A program made the translations under genes and the position numbers. A stretch of 64,000 bases of DNA from Salminus brasiliensis (taxonomy: Eukaryota; Chordata; Actinopteri; Characiformes; Bryconidae), in NCBI RefSeq assembly GCF_030463535.1, contig NC_132896.1, positions 20,751,709 through 20,815,708 on the forward strand. The letters run 5' to 3'. Numbering within the stretch: position 1 is the stretch's first letter; each line of letters starts with the position of its first letter. Shown piece after piece: positions 1 through 11,304 of this stretch. The notes under the pieces were generated by a model. The model had not been told where the DNA came from. It was given only the letters and a program-made list of their open reading frames with translations, and made no database searches.

Positions 1-640
1 CAGAAAATTGAGGCTGCAGTGGGCACACACTCAAACCTGGACAGTTGAAGACTGACAAAAAACATAGTGATCTGATGAAGTTTGATTTCTGCTGAAACAC
101 ACAGATATAAGAATCAGGCGTTTGGCAAAAAAACATTAATGGACATAATATGGACATAAAATGGACACCTAGTCTTGTGTCACAGGATGTGGTGTAAGGA
201 AATGTTTGGGGCCTGTTTGCAGTTGCCATTAACATTTTTGGTGATCGGATCACATTAAGATTTCACTTGTCTGGATGAAAAGCCATGTGTAAACCCCCCT
301 AAGACTTCCAAGATTCAGTCAGGCAAGCGGAAATATGCCTGTGTGGGGAAAAAAAAAACATTAGGAGTGATTATTAGTGTGGATCTTGGCTTCTCTCTCT
401 TCCTCTTGCTCTGTCTACCTAATTCTTGTGTGTGTCCTCATGCTTATTTTCTGGTAGATGAGAGCAGTATTACAGGATTCGTTCTACTTCCACCATGGCA
501 ATGCACCATGTCACAATGCATAAATGGTCTCAAACTGGTTTCACAAACTTGATAATGAGTTCAGTGTTCTTCATTGTATCTGAATCCAGTAGAACTAAAT
601 GAAAGTGCTTCTGAAAAATCAGCAAGAATTGTTAGACATT
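1..640 (+). mobile_element. Decayed Tc1-like transposase fragment, cut by the window start
   Basis: Several stretches in order match the transposase region of a common teleost Tc1-like family: AAATTGAGGCTGCAGTGGG, then TTTCTGCTGAAACACACAG (86), then GCAATGCACCATGTCACAA (499) and GATAATGAGTTCAGTGTTC (551). Frameshifts and stops break the frame throughout, and about 100 bases of unrelated sequence (near 290-430) interrupt it. The 5' end lies outside the window. It is non-functional. Confidence 0.6.
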
Positions 641-2514
641 CACTGTTAAAAAGTTTGGAATCATATTAAGCATGTGTTCCATTTTAACCTCAAATTGTAT
701 AAAACATTTATAAAACACTGTAATAAACAAATACAATGTAGATTTGAAAATCACAAAATGTATTTGCATGTATTTTACTACGAAAACATATGCAAAAAAA
801 GTATTTCATGTTCATGTTTCATGCAATCATGTTCTTCCAGGTTTATGGATGTCAGGTATGGATATCAGGCACAAAACAAAAAGCAGCTTCATTTGAACTG
901 ATAGGAGCGACAACAATGTGACTAGTTAGCAGCCAAAACATAAGCTAAAGTTGGCATCTAATTCTAACTCTCCATTCCACCCTAAATAGTGCTTCAGTTA
1001 AATTGTGTACATTTCAACAGCAGAACGTAACTGCTGCTTCATTTAAGGTGGAATGGAGAGTTTGGGGAAAAGGTTATCTTAGAGCCTAGCTGTAAACATG
1101 ATGCAGCAAACATAAGGCTCACAAAGCAGCAGTTAAAGCTTTGGTTAGCTAATATGTCACTAGAGGTTGATTTAAACTCGCCACTCTTCCAGAAAATGTC
1201 TGTTTATTTTGTTTAGTTTTTGTCCGTGTTGTCAAAAATACCCAGTTTGGTTGTAGTTGAGTAACAACAAAGATTTATTCTGCCACCTATTATATCCAAC
1301 TGTGAAAAAAAAACGTTACTCCCATGCAATCTTTACTGTTGAATTATGCCTGGTTAGAAACTATCAATGAAATGCTCTGTTCTACCAGTGAGAGAACCAC
1401 GGTCCTTTCTTTGGTTTTAAACCAGCACTCATTTTCATGATCTGGTAGGTCAGTCATACTGGATTGTAGGATATTAAACACTACAGAGTTTACGACTAGA
1501 GTCGTTTGCTACCAAACAAAGATTAGTTTAGAATAGTGATTTTACTGGTGTTTACTACTGTGTATTGGGACACCTTACCTAAGTTGTGAGCTGTATTATT
1601 TATAGAAACAAAAAGATCAGATCGGTTTTGGCCGAGAACTAACATATACGAATCCTTTCATGCACTTATCAACAGCTAACCTGCATGTCATTACTGGAAA
1701 CACAGATTCAAAACCTTTAAACAGCAGTGCAAGGGACATGACCCTAGGTTGTGTAAAAACAAGTGTGTGTGTGTGTTTGTGTATGTGTGTGACTGCATGG
1801 TTAAAGGAGTTCTTTCTTTTTAGCAATCATCACCGCAACATCAGAAGGACAGCTGGGTTGAAGAGCAGCATGATGATATCAGCCGCAGGAGTCGAAGTGT
1901 GGAGACTTTTGGGTAATGTCTTTGTCATGGCAGCTCATTCGCCACTTGCTCCTAGTTTGTCAGTAGCAGGCAGACACATGTGCGCAGAGTATTCCAAACA
2001 AAGTTTTAAAAAGAGAACAGCCACGACCCTCCAAGACCCGCTCAAGGTGACGAGCACTAATAGTGGGTGGGTGGATGATTTGCTGGAGGGAGCGTTGCAG
2101 TGCATCATGGCTAAACACCACTCTGAGTGACAGGTGAAAAGGGGGACTGTGAACCACAGTGAAACTCTGTACCAAGGGGCATCTGCTGGCAGCCTGAGAA
2201 CACACAACTGTAGAGCAAAGATGTCTTAATTAGTCTGATGGAGGCATTAGAGCAGTGGTCAGTCCTCTGTTCTTGGGTACAGAGCTCTGATTGGTTGTTC
2301 CTTGGAGAAGCCATTAATCTGTATCTAGGCTCGAAACTTCAGTGTTAGTCTAGCGGTGCTGTTTAAGTCAATGACACTTGAATGGCAATGTCTTGATACG
2401 TTTACTTTAATGCCACTACATTTCAACACATCCTATATTTTCCTCCATTACTTATTACTCTGAAGCATAAAGAATTACTGTAGGATCTACTTTTAAATGA
2501 AAGCAACCCAACTG
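641..2514. other. AT-rich intergenic DNA with one hairpin and a (TG)n run
   Basis: No gene is supported. A near-perfect 22-base inverted repeat occupies 966-987 and 1041-1062. A (TG)n-rich patch lies at 1763-1793. Overlapping short frames on both strands at 1617-2314 lack any recognisable protein and look incidental. Confidence 0.5.
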
Positions 2515-2960
2515 GAACACTATATAGACCAAAGTATTGGGATACCTGCTTATTTCTACTTGCCAGGAAAAGCTTCCTTCTACATATTGGGACACTGCTG
2601 TGAGGATCGGAAAACATTCAGTGACAAGTGCATTAGTAAGGTCAGGATTTTGGATGATCAACACCCCACCTCATCCACACAATCATCACAATCACATTCA
2701 TCATCATTCATAGAACACAGTTATACTGCTTACAGCTCAATGCTGGGGACTTTATACCCCTCTAGACCACATCTGGCATTAGGCATGGAGCCAATAGGTT
2801 CATGTTTATCTGCTCCACAGAATCCTATTCTACTTGCAATCCTTCACTACAGGGACAAGACATGCTTGTGTGTGTGCCTTTGCACATTGTTGTCAACAAT
2901 GGGTGCAACTTAAAGTAATTGAATGCATTAATTAGAAAGGGTTTCACAAAACCCTGCTCC
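2515..2960 (+). mobile_element. Tc1-related MITE
   Basis: The left part reads ACTATATAGACCAAAGTATT, followed by GAGGATCGGAAAACATTCAG, GTCAGGATTTTGGATGATCA, CTCAATGCTGGGGACTTTAT and TGGAGCCAATAGGTTCATGT. This is the order found in a very common fish MITE whose ends read about ATATGGACAAAAGTATTGGG. The right terminus is degraded after AATTAGAAAGGGTTTCACAA. The 138-codon frame at 2497-2913 is an accident of the element. Confidence 0.65.
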
Positions 2961-3139
2961 TAAACACCACTATAATAACTCAGTACTTTTGATATCAATT
3001 GAAACCAATTTTATATATTACAACCATACAGCTGATTAGCCACAAACGCTAACCCTAGAGTCTTCACACTGGCAGAGAAGCCTGCAATGTGTGGCCAGAA
3101 ACACTTTACACATTGTTACCATACAACTAAATGCAGGTG

Positions 3140-3660
3140 GGCTTTAGGGAGAGACTTGTGAAAGCATATCAAATGAATTACTAACCATTAATACATTATG
3201 AGTGCTACTCTGACTCGCTGCAGCATGTTGGGGCAGGAAAGCTAATGGCCGTAAATTATTTCCATGACCGTCTCTCTGTGGGTACGCGAGCGCTCCTCCA
3301 TGCCGACTGGGAGCGATTTTGTAACCCATACTCTTGTACGGCAGTAATGGAAGACGCCTGAGCCGAAACCTACGGGTCCACATTAACCTTTAAAGCTCGG
3401 GCCTGAATCTGGGGAGGCGGGGGGCCTCCATGCACTGGCCCAGGCAGGAGGGGCCTTGCTGAAAGACCGCGAGAGTCAGCTGCCCTTGGCTATTTTTAAA
3501 GAAGCATTTGTCCCTTCGTACTCCCCTGGCGACTGACTCAACTGAATATCAGTCCTGTGATGCCAGGCACTGCTGTACGCCCCCCACGCAGTGTCTTCCA
3601 CCCTTAAGCAAGAGACAGCCAGAGTTACTGTGTTAGTCACGACTTTGCAGGGTAATCCCA
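3140..3660. promoter_or_regulatory. Candidate conserved non-coding element
   Basis: This stretch is GC-richer than its surroundings, has CpGs and TAAT-type cores (GGCCGTAAATTATTTCC near 3247) and lacks known repeats. Only its composition and repeat-free character support the call; alignment would be needed. Confidence 0.25.
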
Positions 3661-4929
3661 AAAACTCCAGCCTTTCCAGTATCTTATCTGATTACTTAGA
3701 TGGTGGGTTCTGTAAGGGTCAGTTGTTGTTTTGGTTTCAGAGATTTGAAGATATAGGGCCTAGATAACTTATCTTTAATAAAGTAACTAACCTTAAGTAG
3801 GCCTAACCTGTCAGATAGGAGAAGAGCCTTTTGGACAGTTCTCACTTTAGGGTTTAAAAAAGCTGAGAACAAGTTATTAAAATTTGAATAAAATGGAAAT
3901 TCCCTTAAATGTATGTATAATTAAACTGTAAAGCTGGAAATACCATGCAGAGTGATTTAATGAAAAATGGGGCATTCTAGAAAAAAACTATTTTTTCCTC
4001 ATGATGTGTTTGTATTATAATATCGATATTTCATCGGGTACATACATATGCATATATAATCTGAAATAAAATCTAAATTGAATTTTTTTATCAGTAGAAT
4101 CCTCTCAATTTAAACCTTCACCTTAGGAAAGTTATGTGAAAAATGTACAGTTTGTTTATACAAAGTACTAAAAACTGTCCATGAACATTAAAGTGGAGGG
4201 GGGGGGGTCAATACAGTAGAGTACTTTAAAAAAAAAAAACTTAAAAATTGCATTGGCATTTGTGGCCATGACAACTCAAAGAACCATTTGAATCATTACA
4301 TTATGTAGAACCTCCACAAGTGTAAAAATAAGAAAGAAAGAAAGAAAGAAGGGTTAAAAGAACCCTTTTGGGCAAGTTCATTTTTAAGAGCGTGGAGGAC
4401 TCAACCAGTTCTGCTGCGTCAGGCTGGATCCATTGAAAGAAGATGTTGCTTTGTGTTGCATCAGGTTTTCATATACATATATCATAAAATCAGTGTTGCC
4501 CAATGGCGCCTTTGAATTATGCATCTGTACTGTAAATTAGTGGCAAACCTCATTCTCCCAGCACTGTCCTACATTGTGTTTGGTCTCCACTCTGTAATCC
4601 AGCATGGCGCAGGGTAGGATCATTTGAGGAGATGCCTTTAACATCAGGGGTGGGGGAGCATTTGCTTATTTTTTGCCTCTGCTTATTTGTCAGGGTGTGG
4701 GTGCGTGTGCGCGCGTGCGTGCGTATGTGACCCCAGGCTCTATTTTTCTTATAAAATACAGTACTTAAAATGCTGCTGTCGTCATTGTTGCCATCATTGC
4801 ATCGTTCCATGTTTACAATATTGTTTTGGCAGCATTCCGTGTGTGTGTATTAACGGGCCACAGGAGAGGGGTTTGCGTTTTGTAAGTGCAAACCACGCGG
4901 CTTTAATCAGAAAGTTATGAACCTGAATC
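3661..4929. other. AT-rich intergenic DNA with simple repeats
   Basis: It contains poly-G (4198-4207), poly-A (4229-4240) and (GAAA)n (4333-4350) runs and a (TG/CG)n patch at 4695-4730. No gene or transposon is recognised. Confidence 0.5.
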
Positions 4930-5360
4930 CGAACTAAAAGGCCTACGGTGTGAGCCCATTACAGGAGCTGAACCGAGCAGTCCATCGTGCGAGTTCTGCC
5001 TCTCTCCCCGAACTCAGCCCAACTCTTCGAGTAAACAAGAGTTACAGCTCAAATATCAGCGCCGGGTCTGTAAACAACAGCGCCTGTAACCTCATTAAAA
5101 AATTATTTATTTTCGGCGCTCCGGCGACCGAGCGGGCACTTAAAATCTGTCAGCGTTCTGAAATGCCAGCGATTGTGCCACGTCGCGATTGCGCCATTTC
5201 TCAACGAAAATATGGCCTATTGTGCATAAATAAATACCAGGGCCTGACGCGGAATTATAAAAATGTCACCGCAAACCAACAAGTGCCGCCGATGCATATT
5301 AAGACGTTGCGTCGCGAGAAGAATGGAGAGGAAAAATGTGACGCTTAAGAGTCATTAAAA
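4930..5360. promoter_or_regulatory. Candidate conserved developmental enhancer-like element
   Basis: A complex, CpG-containing but AT-cored stretch with two GTAAACAA/GTAAACAAC forkhead-type sites (5031 and 5070), AAAAATTATTTATTTTCGG (5098) and GCATAAATAAATACC (5224). A 132-codon frame spans it (4950-5348), but its translation resembles no family and has no domain-like pattern. The look is that of a vertebrate conserved non-coding element rather than an exon. Confidence 0.35.
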
Positions 5361-5440
5361 TTGTATGATGTTCTGCCTGCAAGTCAAATATGACTTCTTC
5401 TCTGTTCCTAGAGGGGGGAGGGAGGGCTATGGGGTGCGTA

Positions 5441-5477
<37 letters not shown>

Positions 5478-5635
5478 TTGGGGGGGATATACAATGCAAA
5501 CGGCCATGCAGCACGGTCCATAAATGTCTCCAAAATAATGTTGACATCCGAACTGATCTGTCATCAGCCAGTGCCACGGATTTTACTGCCCCTGTCTAAC
5601 AGCTCAGTGAATCCTCCAAATCCCCACCCCGCAAA

Positions 5636-5707
<72 letters not shown>

Positions 5708-5708
5708 C
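5441..5708. repeat. (TG)n and (TG)n(GA)n microsatellites
   Basis: About 18 TG units lie at 5441-5477. A compound run of TG (5638-5656) then GA (5656-5708) follows after 160 bases of unique sequence. Confidence 0.9.
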
Positions 5709-6800
5709 ATTCCATTCTTCTCCTTCCTGGAATCAGATGTCATGTTTGTATGACATTGTCAGTCAAGATCTAGAAGGGTAGATTTATGTCTACACTAGAA
5801 TAATATTTAATTTGTAATTGTTTAGCTTATATCTAATTTCATCCATTACATTTACTTCACATCACCGCTCACATTAAAGAGGAACTCAGTATACTTCAGC
5901 TATAGACATAGAGAACATACAAAGTAACTAGGTGAGAGGAAATGTGTATCTAAATCCACACATTAAATCACATTAATTGGTGTGAACACAACATTAGAAC
6001 ACAATTATACGTCATAAATAATTTAGATAATAAAATTATATTTTGTAACATTTTATTAATAAAAAAAATACTCATTGAAAGCAAGATTCTCTCCTAATTA
6101 CTGAATAATTAATGTACAGTGTGAAATACAGAATAAAAGCAGCACTACAAAGTAGCACATCAGTTGAATATGGACCCTGTGTATCATTTTGGACAAATAC
6201 AGAAACTTACAGCTGAATTAGGTATAGTGATTTTTTGGGTGATGCGAGGTTTGTTTACTATCTCTTACACACACTCAAGCTAGTGATTTTTAAATCAGAG
6301 TCTTTTGATGCTAAAAAGCATGCCCCCCCCCCCCCAAACTGCCTTCAACAAACACCTAAAAGAATGAACTTATGATGATGAACCTCTGTAATTGAATCCA
6401 GCTTCAACATGTAAAGAGCTTCAGCAGGATTCTCCAGATCAGATCAGTGGAGTCAGCTGCTTAGAGAGAGTATGTGTGTGTGTTCTTTATCAGTGGCTCT
6501 GTGCTGCCCTCTTTTGGCTAGATGAGATCATATCAGCAAGGGTCGAAGGTCAGTGGGAGGAACTGAGGGCGGAAAAGGTTAAGATGAGGGTTTCCATGAT
6601 GTAATAGGAGGACCAACATGGAAGGGGTTTGAGGCTTAAAATGAATAGTTCAATTTACAATTACATTCACACTCGCGCATAAAGAGAGAGTGATGGCTCC
6701 ATAGTGGACTCAAGCATGATTACGTCTAACATATCTGTCTGAGCTTTACTTCATTAGTAGCAGAACTACAGGAGCGAACTTTAGACACCGAACATGTCTT
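5709..6800. other. AT-rich intergenic DNA
   Basis: There is no supported gene. A poly-C run of about 13 lies near 6324-6335 and a short TG run near 6472-6482. Nothing else stands out. Confidence 0.5.
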
Positions 6801-7800
6801 GACTGATCGACTATGCATTGGGTAAGGGGGATCCTATTTCTTTTTTTTCTTTTTTTTTGCCAAACCATTCCTTTAACGGGATTGTTTGGACGGCCCATTC
6901 AAAGTGCCAGTCTGACAAATCCATTGCCCTCTGTCGTCCCGGCCATCTCGGCCATCTCCATTGAGCTTTTTTGGAGTGTCTGTGTGCCCTCGTAGACAAG
7001 GCTAATCTGAGCTGCCCTGCACCACAGTGGGAAAGCATATGCTCCGGAGGCTCTGGAGCCTGTCCCAGTCGCCCCTTCTTTGAGCGCTGACACCAACCCC
7101 TAGTCTACCCCACCAGCTGCTGTGAAAGACGCCTGCCACCAGGGACGACTCTCACTGGGAGGCCTCCTGAGTGGGAGAGAAAACATAGAACAGAACAGAG
7201 AGAGTGAGTGAAAGAGAGAGAGGGAGGGAGAGAGAGAGATGTTGATCCTGTTTTGCACTTGTATGCTTATCAGCGCTGCTTAGCGGCCTTTCTCCTCCTC
7301 GCTAATACGCATAGACAAAAGCAGCATTAGCAGGGCTGCTGCTGGGTTGGGAGGGAGCAGGAGAATGGCTGCTGCCAGAGCAGGATCTCCCTGTGTGTCC
7401 CACTGAGTGCTGAGCACAGTTGGAGTGTTCAGCCTCCTGTGCCATGAGAAGAACAATTGCGGTCGTCTTGTGAGCATATGGGTGCAACGGGTGAATTATG
7501 TAAATGTGCGTGGAGCAGCTTGTGGGGCAGTGCTTACAGACGTCTGTGTGCGGCAGGTCACCACCTTCTTCCTCACACACTAAAAGCCCTCTGTCACCGG
7601 CACAACAAAAGCCTGACACATTTTACACCACGCATTTACAGCTCCCTGACATCTATATCCACAACCAGGCATGACGATGAAGGCGAAGATTTTCATGATG
7701 GTATAAAGGTTTCTCGGCGGTTCTCGGCTCAGGCGTACGATTTGAGGAGAAACCCTTCAACTAACAAACAACCTTTTAGGTGGAGCTCCTTTAGACTTTA
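6801..7800. other. GC-richer unique region, possible regulatory sequence
   Basis: Repeat-poor sequence with balanced composition (for example 6890-7140 and 7240-7480) and a (GA)n patch at 7197-7240. It carries overlapping short frames on both strands with no family likeness. It may include conserved elements; nothing in it can be named. Confidence 0.25.
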
Positions 7801-9160
7801 AAGAATGGCTTTTTACACCATCCATGACAGGTTTTTCAGTGAATCAAATGTGTGCCAACATCTTGCTTAAAGCAAGCAGAGCATTACTTTCCAGAAAACG
7901 TACCTACATTTTACGTGATCCTATATGAAGTATCAAACACAGTGTTTACATGTGACATTAAGCAACTTATGTGCAAGTGTGGGCAACTGCATTTTCCCCT
8001 CTCTAACCACCTAAATCCACAGTTTTAAGAGAGTGTTTAATGTAATGCTTCTGCTCTACCATTTAACAATCAGTGTGATTGTTCTCTGATCTCTATACAG
8101 AAGGTGTGTGACTTTGGTTGAGGTGAAAAAAATTCCATAAGCGTTTTTTCACGCCCATTTACAACCCTATAATTTGACAAGCTGTTTTTCTTCTTTCAGT
8201 GTGCTCATGGATAATTTAATGGGCACTTCTCTCATTGGCTGCGATGGCTCAACTAAAATCAACATGGCTAACCTCAACTATAGCATGGTCATAGTTTTTG
8301 TAAGTATTTCTGACAATGTGCATCTTTCCAGACAGTGCTGCTGTCCATGCAGTTTACCCAGCTAGCTGAATGGCCTCATTTGGAATGCTCCGGCTCTCTT
8401 CCCAAGCTTTTACTTCCTTGCTCGCTGCTTTCACTTCCTTTCACTGCTTTTACTTCCTTGCTGCTGCGTGTAACTATGCCACAATCTTAGACTAGGGCAA
8501 GAATACTGGTTTATGTAAATTGTGGGGGCATAAATAGTCAAGACTGTTTCGTAACAGACTTGGAGTTTTGGAAGTGGCCTGTTTTACAGTCTTACAGAAG
8601 TGGTGGCACTGAGCACCCATTGACTGTGCCAGTGGGGCTAGGTACACCAGGGAGGCCAGTGTGGTTCTACAGTTATGAAGTTAGTTAGGTTTTTGTTGTG
8701 TGAAGTTGTTGTGAAGAAGCTTGAAGCAAAGTGGGTTGGGGACGCCCCACTTCACTGTTGAGCCTTCACCAAAACACTGACAAAAGAGGTGCCTACTTGA
8801 TGACCCCTGTAAGGAGCTTGTGATGTAGTGGGTGATTAAATTATGGGTGAAGGGAATGGGCTGGGCCCTTTGTGTAACCCCAAGTATTAGGTGCAGGATT
8901 TTGTCATTTTCCTGTGTTATTTCAATACATCAATTTGTATTTGAATCAGGAGACAACAGTGTTTGTGGTTCATGGTCCAGGTCTCTTTAATGAACTCTTC
9001 TTACTTAACTATGCCAAGATAAATACAGTTTCTGGTCTAGGGCACCTTTAAAGCAATCACAAAGACTAACACAAAATTCCATTTCAACATGAGATAATAT
9101 CATAAAATGAGATGTATGAAAGATTTTAATGTGGATTTTATGTGAAAAGTCCAGACGCAA
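7801..9160. other. Intergenic DNA without recognisable features
   Basis: A locally duplicated motif (TACTTCCTTGCTCGCTGC / TACTTCCTTGCTGCTGCG, at about 8410 and 8450) is the only structure. Short frames are incidental. Confidence 0.5.
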
Positions 9161-9384
9161 CCCAGCTAACATGTCCATGTGGGGCCCAATTGAGAACCAC
9201 AAAGCGTTGTCCTCTGGTTTCATGTTGGCCCCACATATGGATGCCCACCAGGGTGAGTGATAGGACCTGGTGGGATTAACGTGCTGTAACAACGGGGCCC
9301 ATTTGGGAAGCCTAGTAAAAACACATGTACAAACCCACTGAGAGCCAATGCTCACCTGAAACCCACATGAGCATTTTGGCTGGG
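9161..9384. mobile_element. 224-base MITE with 23-base terminal inverted repeats
   Basis: CCCAGCTAACATGTCCATGT at the left end and ACATGAGCATTTTGGCTGGG at the right end are imperfect inverted repeats. The interior repeats the GTGGGGCCCAATT / GGGGCCCATTTGGG theme. Similar GTTGGCCCCACATATGGAT sequences are common in fish genomes. Confidence 0.55.
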
Positions 9385-9879
9385 AAATTGATAAAACATA
9401 CTTTTTCTGCAAGGATTCACTGCACTGTAAAAAGTGGAACCATGACACGTGCATTTCTGTGTGTTTCTTTTAAGCTTTAAGCTGCTGTCCAATATTAAGT
9501 TTACGCTGTTTGCATTGTTTCGTTCATAAACTAGTTAAACTGCCTAAGAAGAAAATGTTTCCCAGGTATATCGTTGTTTTTAATACTCTACAGGCATTTG
9601 TGTGTTTACCTGCAAGTCTCAGGAGTTCCACGTGTTTGACTTGCTTGTTGTTTTCCCCTTTTTGAATCCTGAAAAGAGAGGATTCCTGTTAGCTGTGTTT
9701 TCCCCGCACCAGCCTTTGGGGCTTTCTAAAATAATTAAAATGGGGAGACGGAATACAGTCGCGTCATTAAATATTCACGTTCAGCGGTCACCCAAGCATG
9801 GTGTGTCTCTCCGAGGTCTTTTCACATGCTAAGTGTTAATAAACTCCCAGAAGAAAGCGGACTTGATTGAATTTCTCAC
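9385..9879. other. Unique intergenic DNA
   Basis: No gene is recognised. The part from 9600 to 9830 is less repetitive and carries TAAT cores (AAATAATTAAAATGG near 9729), so it might belong to the adjacent CpG-rich block's regulatory area. Confidence 0.3.
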
Positions 9880-10880
9880 GGACGCCGCTGGTTCGGGCCT
9901 GTCGAGGCAGAGCGCGCGCGGTCGCCTAAATTGTTCCTGATGCGTTTCCTACTAATTACCGACGCCCCGAGTAATCTCCCAAGATTACAGCAAGCTGTCA
10001 GAAACAGCGCGCGAGCGGTTCGCGCGCCACCGGGGGACGGAGGTTTTGTCACTTCTTATTGTTGCTCCGCTTGCTCTGACAGTGACGAGCCACTGAACGC
10101 GAGGGTACACTTGCCCCCCCTTCTGCCCCTCGCGCTTTTTTTTTCTTTTTTTTTTTTTTATTAATATCCCCACAGACACGGTGCGAGGCTCCGCCGCTGT
10201 TCTGGCGCCGTACCTCATAGAGGTGGGCTTTATATCCCGCTCTCCTCGCTCCGCAGCTTCTTCTCGACCGGTTTTCTCCAGGTGCTGTGCGCGACCGCTA
10301 AATTGGCTCTGACTTTGTTTCGGAGAAGTTGGAGCTCGAGGTGACTTGGGGGGGAGGAGACACACACGGTGGAGTACTTGCTCTCATCACTCGGTCAGAG
10401 CAGTCTGTGAAGTCTCAGCACTACTTCTGCATTATAATCGTGCAGGTAGATGGAGGAGGCAGAGGCTGATGCACAGGCGCGTTACTGGAATCTGTCATTT
10501 TGGCCTAAACGATCATATCAGCGGCCCAGAAACACACGTGCGCGTCCCCAGCATCCATGTCTTTGATAGTAATTGGAGTGCCGCTGTCTCGCTATGAAGA
10601 GAGAGGCAGAGTAGGAGGGGGGGCTGAGGAAAACAAACAAACAAGGTGAGGGACAGGAGCGGTGGGTGTTTGTTCCATAAGCTCGTCTTCAAACGGCCGT
10701 GAAAGCGAACCAGAGAGCGCGTTAGACCTGACAGACACATCCAGCGACTCATTCCCTAATGGGAAGTGAATGCGAGTCAGTCTGTCCGCAGCTTTGAAGA
10801 GTCTCGTTCATATCAAAAGCGAGCAGAACGCAGAGCAGCGCAGCTGCCGTCGCTGTTCCCACGTTTTACGCCTACATAAA
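9880..10880 (+). promoter_or_regulatory. Orphan CpG island with TATA-like box and splice donor
   Basis: CpG dinucleotides are dense here (for example GCGCGCGCGGTCGC near 9911 and GTTCGCGCGCCACCGGGG near 10018), unlike the surrounding desert. A TATA-like TTTATATC lies at 10229-10236. A consensus donor AACAAG|GTGAGG lies at 10645/10646, giving a possible first exon of about 10265-10645. No protein family is recognised in any frame. It may start a lncRNA or an unseen gene. Confidence 0.35.
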
Positions 10881-11059
10881 GCACAGGCAAAGATGAAGGG
10901 CTGCTTACAGCGCTGATCCTCATTCAAGAGCCGAGGTGTGAAAACTGATCAGTCATACATTCAGTTTTCTTCGTATAGGAATGCACAGAACCCTTTTCTG
11001 TTCAGCTCATTTGTTTGACAGTCTCGTGTAAGAATTCGTATGTTAAGGAGTTTTGAAAC

Positions 11060-11262
11060 GCTATTGAAAAAACCCAGCTTCATGTCGGTTGTTGGTCTGT
11101 GCTGGTTTCAGATAGTCTAAGCTGGTCTGTGGTGGTCATTAGCTCGAATCTAGCTGGTCTAAGACGTCAAAGCAGTTGACCAGCTGGTCATCCAGCTGGA
11201 CAATGCAAATAGGCCACCATAGTCAAGTTTGCCAGGCTGGTAAGACAGGTTGGTCAAGATAT
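11060..11262. repeat. Degenerate CTGGT-rich repeat
   Basis: AGCTGGTCT, GCTGGTTTC, GACCAGCTGGTCATCCAGCT and CAGGCTGGTAAGAC recur within 200 bases. This is a common fish low-copy hairpin repeat. A related fragment lies at 17262-17330 (TAAACTGGTGTGTGCTGGT). Confidence 0.55.
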
Positions 11263-11265
11263 TGT

Positions 11266-11304
11266 CAAATCCAAATAAATAAATAAATACATACATACAT
11301 AAAA
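11266..11304. repeat. (AAAT)n/(ACAT)n simple repeat
   Basis: AAATAAATAAATAAATAC followed by ATACATACATACAT, directly beside the Tc1-like element end at 11308. Confidence 0.8.

Noticed and set aside
1660-2314. Overlapping frames on both strands up to 156 codons
   Set aside because: They contain the translated TG run, lack any family likeness and overlap each other in several frames.
2497-2913. 138-codon frame
   Set aside because: It lies entirely in a Tc1-related MITE and is a by-product of that repeat.
4950-5348. 132-codon open frame within the CpG-containing block
   Set aside because: The translation matches no family, has no domain-like pattern and the DNA looks like regulatory sequence; no splice or promoter context supports it.
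5638-5708. Tandem repeats as a CRISPR-like array
   Set aside because: The units are 2 bases long with no spacers; this is an ordinary compound microsatellite in a vertebrate genome.
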